Origin: an uncultured Myxococcales bacterium
GTDB lineage: Bacteria; Myxococcota_A; UBA9042
Direction of reading: 5' to 3'
Assembly: GCA_903929795.1 (NCBI GenBank)
Contig: CAIYWC010000030.1
Coordinates: 1 to 32,913, forward strand
Length of the DNA: 32,913 bases
The position numbers and the translations under genes are program-made. The notes under the pieces are model-generated. The model searched no databases. It was not told where the DNA came from and worked only from the letters and a program-made list of their open reading frames with translations. This document shows, piece after piece, positions 1 to 7,793 of the stretch; positions within the stretch are counted from its first letter, which is position 1; every line of letters begins with the position of its first letter.

Positions 1-305
1 GCCCGCTGTGCTTCATGGCGGCGAGCGGCGCCAACGTGACGCCGGACAAGCTGCCAGCAGCTGAGCGCGCCGCACTTTTTGCCGCATGCGACCGCGCGCT
101 GCTGCGGACGGTTGAGGTGCTGCAGCCAGAATTCGCCATTGGGATCGGGCACTTTGCTGAGCAGCGCCTGAAAATCGCGCTCGCGGACATGCCGGGCGTG
201 CGGATCGCGCGCGTGCCGCACCCGAGCCCAGCGAGCCCCACGGCCAACGCCGGGTGGGCCAAGCTGATGGACGCGGCGCTGCGCGAAGCGGGCGTGGTGC
301 GCTGA
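1..305 (+). CDS. SMUG-type uracil-DNA glycosylase, C-terminal part (5' end outside window)
   Basis: The reading frame is open from the left edge (codons start at base 3, reading PLCF-MAASGANVTP) and stops with TGA at 303-305, so only about the last 100 residues are present. The fragment keeps two signatures of single-strand-selective monofunctional uracil-DNA glycosylase (SMUG1). One is a PLxFM..SG.NVTPD segment. The other is the C-terminal HPSPASPTANAGW loop, which in this family carries the catalytic and DNA-intercalating region. SMUG enzymes remove uracil and oxidised pyrimidines from DNA in base-excision repair, in the cytoplasm. The ATG at 15 is internal, not the start. The stop lies 13 bases from the stop of the convergent lipase gene. 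Family assignment is firm; activity is inferred. Confidence 0.85.
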   Translation, partial: PLCFMAASGANVTPDKLPAAERAALFAACDRALLRTVEVLQPEFAIGIGHFAEQRLKIALADMPGVRIARVPHPSPASPTANAGWAKLMDAALREAGVVR

Positions 306-318
306 ATAGCGGAGACCG

Positions 319-1005
319 TCAGCGCGGCTGCTGTCCGTCGAGCGCGCGCTCCGCACACGCCTGCGCCTCACGCGCCTGACCCGCCACGTCGCCCAGCGAC
401 CGGAACGACGCGCCAGAACGCGGTGTCCGAACCAGTGTGACGTCCGTCAGGTCCAGCGGCAGATCGACGCCGGCGGACCGGTTGACCTGGTGGGCAATCG
501 CACTGTGGCCCGGCCGCCACTGCCGCCACGGGCCGAGCGCCAGGCGATCCGCCGCGCCGCCGTCGGCAAAAAGCCCTTGCCCCACGCGGACCGCCGCGAA
601 CACGTGCGGCATCGCGCACGAAGCGACAACGGCCTGCGCCAGCGGCCCCGCCGTCAGCAGCTGGTGCTTGCCCCGCGCGTCCACGACGCCGACCGCCAGC
701 GGGTGCGGCAGGTCGGCAAAAGTGGGTGGCAGGTGCGGGCGCACAAATTCCAAAAACGCGGAAGTCGTCAAAACCCCATGCCACGGCTGCGAATTTGGCC
801 GCAGGAGCCGCCACGGCGCCAGCCCGGTCAGCAGCTGCTGGATGTCGTCCGCGCGCAGACCGGCGGCCCAGAGCGCGCCGACCAACGCTCCCGAGGAGGT
901 GCCCACGATGGCGTCGACCGGGATGCTCCGCGCCTCAATAGCGCGCAACACCCCGATATGACGGGAAAAAGCCAGAAATCCGCTGGAGAGAATCAGGTCG
1001 GGCAT
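319..1005 (-). CDS. Patatin-like phospholipase with unusual oxyanion loop
   Basis: A 228-residue patatin-fold protein, read from the ATG at 1005, which begins MPDLILSSGFLAFSRHIGVL. An in-frame start at 1173 would overlap the upstream gene and adds only low-complexity Arg-rich sequence, so I reject it. The nucleophile elbow is GTSSG at residues 35-39 (Ser37), and the second dyad member is Asp148 in FADGG. Patatins normally have a glycine-rich oxyanion loop just before HIGVL (GGGxxG); here that loop is SSGFLAF, with a single glycine. Family members hydrolyse acyl esters of phospholipids. There is no signal peptide, so it probably acts in the cytoplasm. It follows the VWA lipoprotein by 17 bases on the same strand and is probably co-transcribed. 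The substrate is unknown. Confidence 0.8.
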   Translation of the reverse strand: MPDLILSSGFLAFSRHIGVLRAIEARSIPVDAIVGTSSGALVGALWAAGLRADDIQQLLTGLAPWRLLRPNSQPWHGVLTTSAFLEFVRPHLPPTFADLPHPLAVGVVDARGKHQLLTAGPLAQAVVASCAMPHVFAAVRVGQGLFADGGAADRLALGPWRQWRPGHSAIAHQVNRSAGVDLPLDLTDVTLVRTPRSGASFRSLGDVAGQAREAQACAERALDGQQPR

Positions 1006-1022
1006 CGCGCCGAAACCGGCCG

Positions 1023-2669
1023 TCAATTGCCGCCGGAGCGCGCGCAGCCGAGGAGCACATCGACAAGCGCGTCCGCCTTGCCGGTGATCGCGTTGCAGGT
1101 CGCGGGACAGAGCAGGATCTTGGTCGGCGTGGTCGGATCGTCGAAATACCAGCCGCCGTTGACGGGATCGCACGTGGCTTGCGAGGTGCCGTAGGTCAGG
1201 ATGGTCTGGACGCCGGCCAGCGTGACCTGGACGTTGAGCTTGGTCAGGTCCAGCAACTGGCCGCCGGTCGGCTGGGGAATCGCGTACGCGCAGCCAATCG
1301 CTTGGCCCTGGATGGCTTTCAATGCCGCTTCAAACTGCGCCACGACGTTGCCGCCCTGGTCGACGACGAATGCCTGCTTGGTGCCGCCGCCTGCGGCGAT
1401 CGCGTTCAAGCTCGACAGCGAACTGCCGACGCCGATGACGAACGTCAGGACTTTCGGGTTGCCGGCCACGCCTGCCGCGGCGAGGTTGGCGATCGACGGG
1501 ATGTCGGTCGGGCTGCATTCGGTCGGTTCGCCGTCGGTTGCGAGCACCGCGATGACGGTGTGGCCCGGATGGCTGCCGGCATAGGTTTTCGCGTAGCTGA
1601 TGGCGCCTTCCAGCGCCGGGGCCGTCGGCGTCGACGTGGTCGGATTGTGGGCAGCTACCGATGACGCGATGGCCGCCGCATTGCCGGGCAGCGCCGCGAT
1701 CGCGACTTCCGGCGTGGCATACACGCTGGCGACGCACGAGTCCTTTTTGCCGCCAAAACCGCCGCCACCACCGCCGGTGCCGGGCAGGCCAAAATACTGG
1801 ATGCCAACGCCGATGCCGCTCGATTTCGGGTCGTTGACGAACGCGCTGATCGCCTGGACGATCGCCTGCCACTTGTTTACGCCGGCGGTGCCGGTCGCTT
1901 CCTTCATCGAGCCCGACTGGTCCATCATGATGTACATGTCCAGCGGCACGAGCGTCGCGGAGCTGGTCGTGGACGCGCACACGCACGAGCCGGCGACGCA
2001 CGCGACGCCCTTGCACGCCATCCCGCAGGTGCCGCAGTGGTTGGGGTCGGAGCCGGTGTTGATCTCGCAGCCGTCGCTGGGATCGTTGTTGCAATCCGAG
2101 TAGCCGGACTCGCAGAGCAAGCCGCAACTGCCACTGCCGCAAACGGATTTGGCGTGCGCGCCGGCCGCAGGGCAGACGGTTGTGCAGTCGCCGCAGTGGG
2201 CGGCATCGGTGTCGGTCGCGGTCTCGCAGCCGTCGGTGCCGGGCACGCAGTCGGTCCAGCCGGGATCACAGGTCAGCCCGCAGGTGGAATTCGCGCACTG
2301 CGGCGAGGCGTTGGCGCCTGCCGGGCACGCGTTTTCGCAGCTGCCGCAGTGGCTGGCGCTGGTCGTGCCGTCGGATTCGCAGCCGTTGTCCGCGTTGTTG
2401 TCGCAGTCCAAAAAGCCGGGTAGACACGCGTAGTTGCACAGGCCGTTGACGCAGGTTGCGGTGCTTGCGACGTGTGTCGGGCACGCGCTGGCGCTGGTGC
2501 AGGAGATGGGCGTCGCGATGTGGATGTCGCCGGCGCCGTCGGGCAAGCCGTAGAGGCCGCCGCCGCCGGTGCCCGTGGGCGCGCCGCAGCCGGATAGGCC
2601 AAGGACAAGGCAAACCGCGAAGGCGGCGGTACTGGCCGCCCTTGGACTGAATGCATCTGTTCGCTTCAC
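1023..2669 (-). CDS. Secreted VWA-domain lipoprotein with Cys-rich repeats
   Basis: I place the start at the GTG at 2669: a GGAGG ribosome site (2676-2680) sits six bases before it, inside the longer frame that begins at 2690. The product has 548 residues. The signal peptide ends in the lipobox LSGC (Cys28), so it is probably a lipoprotein. Residues about 55-235 hold cysteine-rich units of the type CGLxCxxGxxDC...DGCE, three of them clear. A von Willebrand factor A domain follows, with MIDAS residues D250-x-S252-x-S254 (DQSGS) and a second acidic motif ATDGEPTEC. A Cys-containing tail ends the protein. VWA domains bind ligands through a metal ion; in this group they are exposed at the surface. 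The ligand is unknown. The patatin gene lies directly downstream. Confidence 0.85.
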   Translation of the reverse strand: MKRTDAFSPRAASTAAFAVCLVLGLSGCGAPTGTGGGGLYGLPDGAGDIHIATPISCTSASACPTHVASTATCVNGLCNYACLPGFLDCDNNADNGCESDGTTSASHCGSCENACPAGANASPQCANSTCGLTCDPGWTDCVPGTDGCETATDTDAAHCGDCTTVCPAAGAHAKSVCGSGSCGLLCESGYSDCNNDPSDGCEINTGSDPNHCGTCGMACKGVACVAGSCVCASTTSSATLVPLDMYIMMDQSGSMKEATGTAGVNKWQAIVQAISAFVNDPKSSGIGVGIQYFGLPGTGGGGGGFGGKKDSCVASVYATPEVAIAALPGNAAAIASSVAAHNPTTSTPTAPALEGAISYAKTYAGSHPGHTVIAVLATDGEPTECSPTDIPSIANLAAAGVAGNPKVLTFVIGVGSSLSSLNAIAAGGGTKQAFVVDQGGNVVAQFEAALKAIQGQAIGCAYAIPQPTGGQLLDLTKLNVQVTLAGVQTILTYGTSQATCDPVNGGWYFDDPTTPTKILLCPATCNAITGKADALVDVLLGCARSGGN

Positions 2670-2701
2670 GCCACACCTCCGGCTACACATGAACGCCTTT
2701 G

Positions 2702-2717
2702 TGCAAAGACCAAACCA
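2702..2717 (-). promoter_or_regulatory. Weak sigma54-like -24/-12 element before the VWA gene
   Basis: Read on the minus strand it is TGGTTTGGTCTTTGCA. The spacing is right (GG, ten bases, GC), and it matches 9 of the 12 fixed positions of TGGCACG-N4-TTGCW. The CAC part of the -24 box is lost. A transcript would begin near 2691, about 22 bases before the GTG start. It is weaker than the other sigma54 sites in this window and may be chance. Confidence 0.25.
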
Positions 2718-2913
2718 TCCGGGGTCAGCCCCGTCGCATTTCGGACTGGACCGCGAGCGTGCTCCTCCGGAGCCATGCCGCGGATGACGGACGCTTGTTC
2801 TCGAACCTCGGCCTGTGTGTTTGGCGCCCGCTGCACCTGCCGCTCCTGAGTGTGACGGCGCGGGACCTGTTGGTCAAGCACGGTTTTTTTGCCCCGCCTG
2901 CCGGCGCTGGTCC

Positions 2914-3534
2914 TCACAGGTCCGCGAGGTAGCGCACGGCGGCGACGGTGTCGTTCAAGCCCGCCTCGTCCTTGTCCCAGGTGCCGCGGATGTGCCCGGC
3001 GCGGTCAATAACGACGAATTTCAGGCTGTGCGCGGTGTCGATCGCGCTCGGCTTGGCCTGGGGATCGGCGCCCTCGGGCGGATTCGGGCGGATCAGCTGC
3101 GACTGAAAGCCTTCGCTGACCAGCTTCTCCGTCGCGTCGTAATTGCCGGACGTCGCGAAATGCCAAATCCGCGGATCCGCGCCATATTGCTTGGCAAATT
3201 TCGCGAGGACGTCGGGCGTGTCCGTCTCCGGATCCACAGAAATCGACACAATTTGCGCGATCGGCGGTTCGCCCTTGGGCGCCAGCGCGCGGATGCGCTC
3301 CTGCAGCTGCGCCGTCGCACGGGCCAGCGGCGGGCAGGAAGTCGGGCAGGAAGTGAACAGGAAATTCACCACCCAGACCTTGCCGTGCAGCTGCACGGAG
3401 CCGATCGGCTTGCCGTCCTCGGCGGTCATCGACCACGCCGGCACGACGCCCAGATCGTCGATGCCTTCGGGCGGCTCACGCCGACAGGCGCTCAACACCG
3501 CGAACGCGCACAGGATCGCCACTGAAAACCGCAT
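2914..3534 (-). CDS. SCO1/SenC-family copper-binding lipoprotein
   Basis: A 206-residue SCO1/SenC protein with a thioredoxin fold. The start is the ATG at 3534, preceded by GGAGGTGCG; the frame upstream of it is not used. The signal peptide MRFSVAILCAFAVLSAC ends in a lipobox at Cys17, so the protein is anchored in a membrane facing the periplasm. The copper ligands of the family are visible: Cys63 and Cys67 (TSCPTSCPP) and His169 (DTAHSLKF). SCO proteins deliver copper to CuA of cytochrome oxidase or act as thiol reductants for copper sites. No oxidase gene lies in the window. The nearest copper client is the cupredoxin at 9351. It is divergent from the cytochrome-barrel gene, and a sigma54-like promoter lies upstream. 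Confidence 0.9.
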   Translation of the reverse strand: MRFSVAILCAFAVLSACRREPPEGIDDLGVVPAWSMTAEDGKPIGSVQLHGKVWVVNFLFTSCPTSCPPLARATAQLQERIRALAPKGEPPIAQIVSISVDPETDTPDVLAKFAKQYGADPRIWHFATSGNYDATEKLVSEGFQSQLIRPNPPEGADPQAKPSAIDTAHSLKFVVIDRAGHIRGTWDKDEAGLNDTVAAVRYLADL

Positions 3535-3596
3535 CGCACCTCCGGTTAGCTCGGCGGCCGGTCGCCAGTTGGCAGCGGCCGCGCGCAATGTCAGCA

Positions 3597-3612
3597 TGCG
3601 AGCATCATGCCA
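3597..3612 (-). promoter_or_regulatory. Candidate sigma54 promoter of the SCO1-family gene
   Basis: On the minus strand the site reads TGGCATGATGCTCGCA. GG and GC are separated by exactly ten bases, and 10 of the 12 fixed positions of TGGCACG-N4-TTGCW match. Transcription would start near 3586, giving a leader of about 50 bases before the ATG at 3534. It faces away from the sigma54 site at 3783, so one upstream activator region could serve both. Confidence 0.5.
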
Positions 3613-3782
3613 AAGTCGCAAACACAGGCAAACGACCGGGAAACTTGCGGTGACGCGTTTGCAGGTCTGCGAGTCGCCCCGTGAGAGGCTCGCGGTGCTG
3701 CGACAGGCGCCCGCCAGCCAGCGGCGCCGGAATCTGGGCGCATGCCCTTGGCTCTACTGGACAATACGGGAATTTTTCAGCT

Positions 3783-3798
3783 TGGCGCGATTCTTGCT
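3783..3798 (+). promoter_or_regulatory. Sigma54 (-24/-12) promoter of the cytochrome-barrel gene
   Basis: The site TGGCGCGATTCTTGCT matches 11 of the 12 fixed positions of the sigma54 consensus TGGCACG-N4-TTGCW. GG (3784-3785) and GC (3796-3797) are separated by the required ten bases. The expected transcript start is near 3809, giving a leader of about 90 bases before the ATG at 3899. An NtrC-type activator gene lies downstream at 7790. Confidence 0.7.
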
Positions 3799-3898
3799 CG
3801 TACGTGCATCGGTCCGCTTCTCCTTTGGCCAACCCGCGGTGGTGCTGGCTGACGGCTGCGGCCAAGGCCTCGTTCGCGGCCAACCACTGGAGAATCCC

Positions 3899-5347
3899 AT
3901 GAACTTCCTGAATGTTGAGGGGCGGTCTCGCGTCGTCTTGGGACGGTTGCTTGGACGCGCAGGGCCACGTACGGCGACGGCGTTTGCGGTCATGCTGAGC
4001 ACGCTGGCGTTCCTGGCCTTGCCGACGCCCGCGCACGCCATCCCGGCTTTCGCCCGCAAGTACGGCACGAGCTGCATGACCTGCCACACGATCTATCCCA
4101 AGCTGAACCCGTTCGGCGAGGCGTTTCGCCGCAACGGCTTTCGCTTTCCCGGCACCGACAGCGACACCATCAAACAGGAGCCGCTGCAGCTGGGCGCGGA
4201 GGCGTACAAGAAAGTGTTCCCGGCGGCCGTTTGGCCGGCGAGCATCGCGGGCAGCCTGCCCGTCGCGCTCGGCTTCAACGGCTTCATGACCTTCCACCCG
4301 ACGTCGGGCTCCGCGGGCGCGGTTGCAGACGGTGGCGCGCCCGTCGTGTTCGACCATCTGGTCGAGGAAGGCCACCTCTGGGCCGGCGGCAGCTTCAGCG
4401 ACACCATCACGTATTTCGCGGAGTTGACGGTCGACAGCTCCGGCATCGGCATTGAGCACGCGTACCTGCTGTTCAACGATCTCATCGGCCCCGCGCACGC
4501 GGTGAACCTGTCGGTCGGCTCGTTCGTGCCGACGCTGTCCAGCTTTGGCCCGCACTCGTCGTACCTCGCGGACACGCGGCTCACCGGCGCGGGCGTCACG
4601 GCGCTGTTCAGCGGCACGCCTGGTGCGGACAGCTCCTGGGCCTACAACAACAACGCCAACGGCCTGGAAGTCACCGGCGTGCTGAACGGCCGCTTTGACT
4701 ATTCCGTCGGCGTCAACCAGGGCACCAACGGTTTTACGCGGGCGCCGGACAACGTCTACGGCCACATTGGCTACAAGTTCGGCGGCGTGCGGCTGGACGG
4801 CGAGGAAGGCAGCACTGTGCCCGATCCGATGAAGCCCTGGGCGGAAGTCGCCCTGACGCTGGACCTGTATGGCTTTCACTCGTCGTCGCGCTACACGTCC
4901 GACCCGGCGACTGTCCCGTTCTCGCTGGACACGGCCAATGTCGGCGGGCTCACGCTGCGCGGCCAGCTGAACTCGCTGGAGCTGGACGCGGGCTTGAGCA
5001 TGGAAATGCACGACAACGTCGACGGCGCGGGCACGAAGGTGACGATGACCCAGGAATTTGCTGAGCTTTCCTACGTCGTCTACCCGTGGCTGGTGCCGGC
5101 GGTGCGCATCGAGAACACTTCGCTGGCGCCGGACGGCGGCACGTCGGTGTCGGACCTGCGGATTCGCCCGGGCATCGCGGCGCTCGTGCTGCCGAACTTG
5201 AAGCTGACGCTGGTTGGCGACATCGAGCACAGCGACGGCGCGCCTCCGGGCGGCTGGGGCGCGCTCGGCGGCATGGGCGGCATGGCCACCAGCGCGGTCT
5301 CCGCGGACATCCAAGGGATCACGCTCGGCATCGCCTACGCCTATTGA
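3899..5347 (+). CDS. Cyc2-like outer-membrane protein: single c-heme fused to a beta-barrel
   Basis: A 482-residue exported protein. The start is the ATG at 3899, preceded by GGAG; the same frame stays open far upstream without signals. A long signal peptide ends at AHA (residue 47). A heme site follows at once: FARKYGTSCMTCH (Cys59, Cys62, His63), then YPKLNPFGEAFRRNGF. The spacing of FAR, G, CxxCH, P-x-L, PFG and NGF matches the N-terminus of Cyc2, the cytochrome-porin that oxidises Fe(II) in Acidithiobacillus and Zetaproteobacteria. Its length also matches (about 480 residues). The rest consists of alternating polar and hydrophobic strands and ends in an aromatic residue (IAYAY), as outer-membrane barrels do. 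Similar single-heme barrel proteins occur in bacteria not known to oxidise iron, so the Cyc2 role is inferred. It is preceded by a sigma54 promoter and followed by the two-component pair. Confidence 0.75.
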   Translation: MNFLNVEGRSRVVLGRLLGRAGPRTATAFAVMLSTLAFLALPTPAHAIPAFARKYGTSCMTCHTIYPKLNPFGEAFRRNGFRFPGTDSDTIKQEPLQLGAEAYKKVFPAAVWPASIAGSLPVALGFNGFMTFHPTSGSAGAVADGGAPVVFDHLVEEGHLWAGGSFSDTITYFAELTVDSSGIGIEHAYLLFNDLIGPAHAVNLSVGSFVPTLSSFGPHSSYLADTRLTGAGVTALFSGTPGADSSWAYNNNANGLEVTGVLNGRFDYSVGVNQGTNGFTRAPDNVYGHIGYKFGGVRLDGEEGSTVPDPMKPWAEVALTLDLYGFHSSSRYTSDPATVPFSLDTANVGGLTLRGQLNSLELDAGLSMEMHDNVDGAGTKVTMTQEFAELSYVVYPWLVPAVRIENTSLAPDGGTSVSDLRIRPGIAALVLPNLKLTLVGDIEHSDGAPPGGWGALGGMGGMATSAVSADIQGITLGIAYAY

Positions 5348-5552
5348 GCTTGCGAATTCTTCACAAGATTCTGCCGCACCGGCCTGAACCGCGCGCGGCG
5401 CCCGAAACTGCCCAGACTCATTGCGGTCAGTTGCCGGGCGTCGCACGCGGAGGCCACGCGCGGCGGACGGTTTCGGCGCTCGTGCGGGCACATGAGCGCC
5501 GCCACGCCCGCCCGCTGGCGCGAGAATCTGCGCAATCCGCTATGCTTGGCTG

Positions 5553-7793
5553 ATGGTCGACAAGCAACCCACCACAGACGGCGCACTTCCTGGCTCAGCA
5601 CGCGGTCCGTGGACGCTGCGCCGCCAGCTCGTCGCCATGCTGCTGGTGTTCACCGTCGGGCCGCTGTTGCTGACCAACGCCTGGGGCTACTTCCAGAGCC
5701 GGCGCTACTTTGAGCGCGCGGAGCTGCACAATGTACACAACATTGCGTCGCTCGAAGCCAACGCAGTGTTTCGGTTCGTGCGTGAAAAATACCAGGCGAC
5801 GGACGCGGTGGTCGCGGGCAATCAGCACCTGTTCGGTCTGGTGCGGGCGCTGCAGGTCGAGGACGAGACGGCGCGGGAATCCGTGCGCAACGCCTTGAAA
5901 ACACATCTGGTTGTCAAGCAGCGTGAGAGCGGATCGATCAGCGAGTTTTATATCCTTTCGCCCACCGGGAAGCTCGTCGTCTCGTCGCTGGACGTGCCGT
6001 CCCACCCGGGCGATCAGCGAGAGAGCTCATGCTTTCGCCGCGGTCGGCAAGTCACCGCAATCGACGGGATCGACTGGAGCGGCGCGCTGCCCGCGCTGCT
6101 GCTTTCGGCGCCGATCAACGACACATCCGGCGATTTTCTTGGGGTTTTCTGCGCGCGTTCCACCGTTCAGCTCGGCGATGGGCAATCGCGGCGGGTCGTG
6201 GGCGCTGGCTCGCCGACGGCGCTCTTTCTCGTGGACTCGACCGGGCGCGTCATCGCCCGTGACGCGGAAGGCGCGCTGCTGCCGGTACCTGGCGCGACGC
6301 TGACGCGGCCCAACGCAATGCGCGCATTTGGCGCCGAGCCTTGGGAAGGCGAGTACCAGAGCGCCCAGGGCCAGGTGGTCGCCGCGTACGCGCCGGTGAC
6401 CGAGCTTGGCTGGGGCATCCTGGTGGAGACGCCAGTGCAAGCTGCGCTGGCCGCGCTGGACACGCTGAAATGGCAAGCATTTGTTTTTGCTCTGTTTTTG
6501 ACTGCATTGGTCGTGATCGGCGCGCTCATCGTGGTCAGCCGGATCGCGCACCCGCTGGCGGCGCTCTCGGCGGCGGCGACGCGGGCGGCGCAGGGCGCGC
6601 GGGGCGTGCGGGTTCCGCTGGGAGGCACCGTGGAAGTGCGCGATCTGGCGCGATCTTTCAACTTGATGAGCGCGGCGGTGCAGGAATCACACTCGCTGCT
6701 GGAGCAGCGCATCGCGGAGCGGACGCACGAGCTGCAGACGAGCCAGGAATTCTCGGAACGCTTGCTGAATTCGATCGCGGAGCCGGTGATTATCGTCGGT
6801 CGCGCGCTGACGGTCGTGAAGGCCAACGAGGCGGCGCTGCGGCGCTACGGCACGGGCCTGGTGGGCGAGGCGTATCACAAGCATTTCGAAGCGTCTTCAG
6901 AGCCTTGCGAGTCGTGTCCGGTCTGCTCGACGATCGCCAATGGTCGGTCTTTTGCCGCGGAGCGCGTGGAACATCCAGGCGATCACGACGACATCATGCA
7001 CGTCCAGACGTTTCCGGTGACTTCGCCTGAAGGCGACGTGGAGGCGGTCATCCAGCTGCGGCGGCTGGTCACGGACGAGCGGCGGCTGCAAGCGCAGATG
7101 GTGCATCAGGAAAAGATGTCGGCGTTTGGCATCATGGCGGCTGGCATGGCGCACGAGATCGGCAATCCGCTGGCGGCCGTTCAGTCGCAGCTGCGGCTCG
7201 CGCGCGATGCGCCGGTGCCCGGACGCGTGGAGCAGACGATCGACATCGTCAGTCAGGAAGTAGATAGAATCGCTCGGCTTTTGCGCGAGCTTGTCTCGCT
7301 GGCCCGCCGCCGCGATGAGACGGCCGTGCTGGTTTCGCCCGGCGCGGTGGCGCGCGACGTGGTGCGGCTGATCCGCCATGATCCGCGTGCCCGCGACGTG
7401 GAGATCGACGTGACCGAGGCCGACGGCGTGCCACCGGTGCGCTGCAAGGAGGACCTGCTGCGGCAAGTGCTGATCAACCTCGGCCTCAACGCGATGGACG
7501 CGATGCCCGACGGCGGCCGGCTGGTCTTTGAGACGACCGCCCAGGACAGCGAGACCTGCGTCCGGGTGCGCGACACTGGGCGCGGCGTCTCCGACCTCGC
7601 CCGCGCGCACATGTTCGAGCCGTTCTTTACCACCAAGGCGCTCGGCCGCGGCACTGGCCTTGGGCTGTTCGTCAGCAAGGGCATCATCACCGGCCTGGGC
7701 GGCGACCTTCGCGTGGAAGAATCGAGTTCGGCCGGGACGGTCTTTCTCATCACACTCCCGTCGGCCATCGGCTGGCAAGGATCCGGTACATGA
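5553..7793 (+). CDS. Membrane sensor histidine kinase with Cys-rich PAS domain
   Basis: A 746-residue kinase. Transmembrane segments lie near residues 26-42 and 309-329 and enclose a periplasmic sensor of about 260 residues that resembles a double-Cache domain. HAMP, a coiled linker (about 375-398), a PAS domain (about 400-510), HisKA and HATPase_c domains follow. The phospho-acceptor is His534 in AAGMAHEIGNPLA. The N box (INLGLNAMDAM, about 641-651), G1 (DTGRGV) and G2 (GTGLGL) boxes are intact. The PAS domain holds PCESCPVC (Cys452, 455, 458), which could bind a metal or cluster or sense redox state. It overlaps the response-regulator gene by four bases (ATGA), so the two form one unit. No clear ribosome site precedes the ATG at 5553. 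The signal is unknown; the position suggests a respiratory donor or metal. Confidence 0.9.
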   Translation: MVDKQPTTDGALPGSARGPWTLRRQLVAMLLVFTVGPLLLTNAWGYFQSRRYFERAELHNVHNIASLEANAVFRFVREKYQATDAVVAGNQHLFGLVRALQVEDETARESVRNALKTHLVVKQRESGSISEFYILSPTGKLVVSSLDVPSHPGDQRESSCFRRGRQVTAIDGIDWSGALPALLLSAPINDTSGDFLGVFCARSTVQLGDGQSRRVVGAGSPTALFLVDSTGRVIARDAEGALLPVPGATLTRPNAMRAFGAEPWEGEYQSAQGQVVAAYAPVTELGWGILVETPVQAALAALDTLKWQAFVFALFLTALVVIGALIVVSRIAHPLAALSAAATRAAQGARGVRVPLGGTVEVRDLARSFNLMSAAVQESHSLLEQRIAERTHELQTSQEFSERLLNSIAEPVIIVGRALTVVKANEAALRRYGTGLVGEAYHKHFEASSEPCESCPVCSTIANGRSFAAERVEHPGDHDDIMHVQTFPVTSPEGDVEAVIQLRRLVTDERRLQAQMVHQEKMSAFGIMAAGMAHEIGNPLAAVQSQLRLARDAPVPGRVEQTIDIVSQEVDRIARLLRELVSLARRRDETAVLVSPGAVARDVVRLIRHDPRARDVEIDVTEADGVPPVRCKEDLLRQVLINLGLNAMDAMPDGGRLVFETTAQDSETCVRVRDTGRGVSDLARAHMFEPFFTTKALGRGTGLGLFVSKGIITGLGGDLRVEESSSAGTVFLITLPSAIGWQGSGT

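Larger units (their letters stand above)
3535..3898. other. Divergent control region between the SCO1 and cytochrome-barrel genes
   Basis: This 364-base non-coding stretch holds two outward-facing sigma54-like promoters (3597-3612 minus, 3783-3798 plus) about 170 bases apart. The space between them is a natural place for activator sites. A segment at 3668-3683 (TGCGAGTCGCCCCGTG) shares 11 of 16 bases with the dyad before the cupredoxin operon, at a similar distance from its promoter. A GGAG ribosome site precedes the ATG at 3899. Open frames that cross this region on either strand lack start signals and are not genes. Confidence 0.5.

Noticed and set aside
2857..2889. T-tract after a small GACC/GGTC stem as a plus-strand terminator
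   Set aside because: No plus-strand gene ends upstream, the stem is only four pairs, and eight bases separate it from the T-run.
3605..5491. Minus-strand frame of 628 codons
   Set aside because: Antisense to the cytochrome-barrel gene and crosses two sigma54-like promoters; Arg-rich with no recognisable domain.
5513..5531. Sigma54-like site TGGCGCGAGAATCTGC before the kinase gene
   Set aside because: GG and GC are separated by eleven bases instead of ten, and the -12 box is CTGC. Spacing is strict for sigma54.
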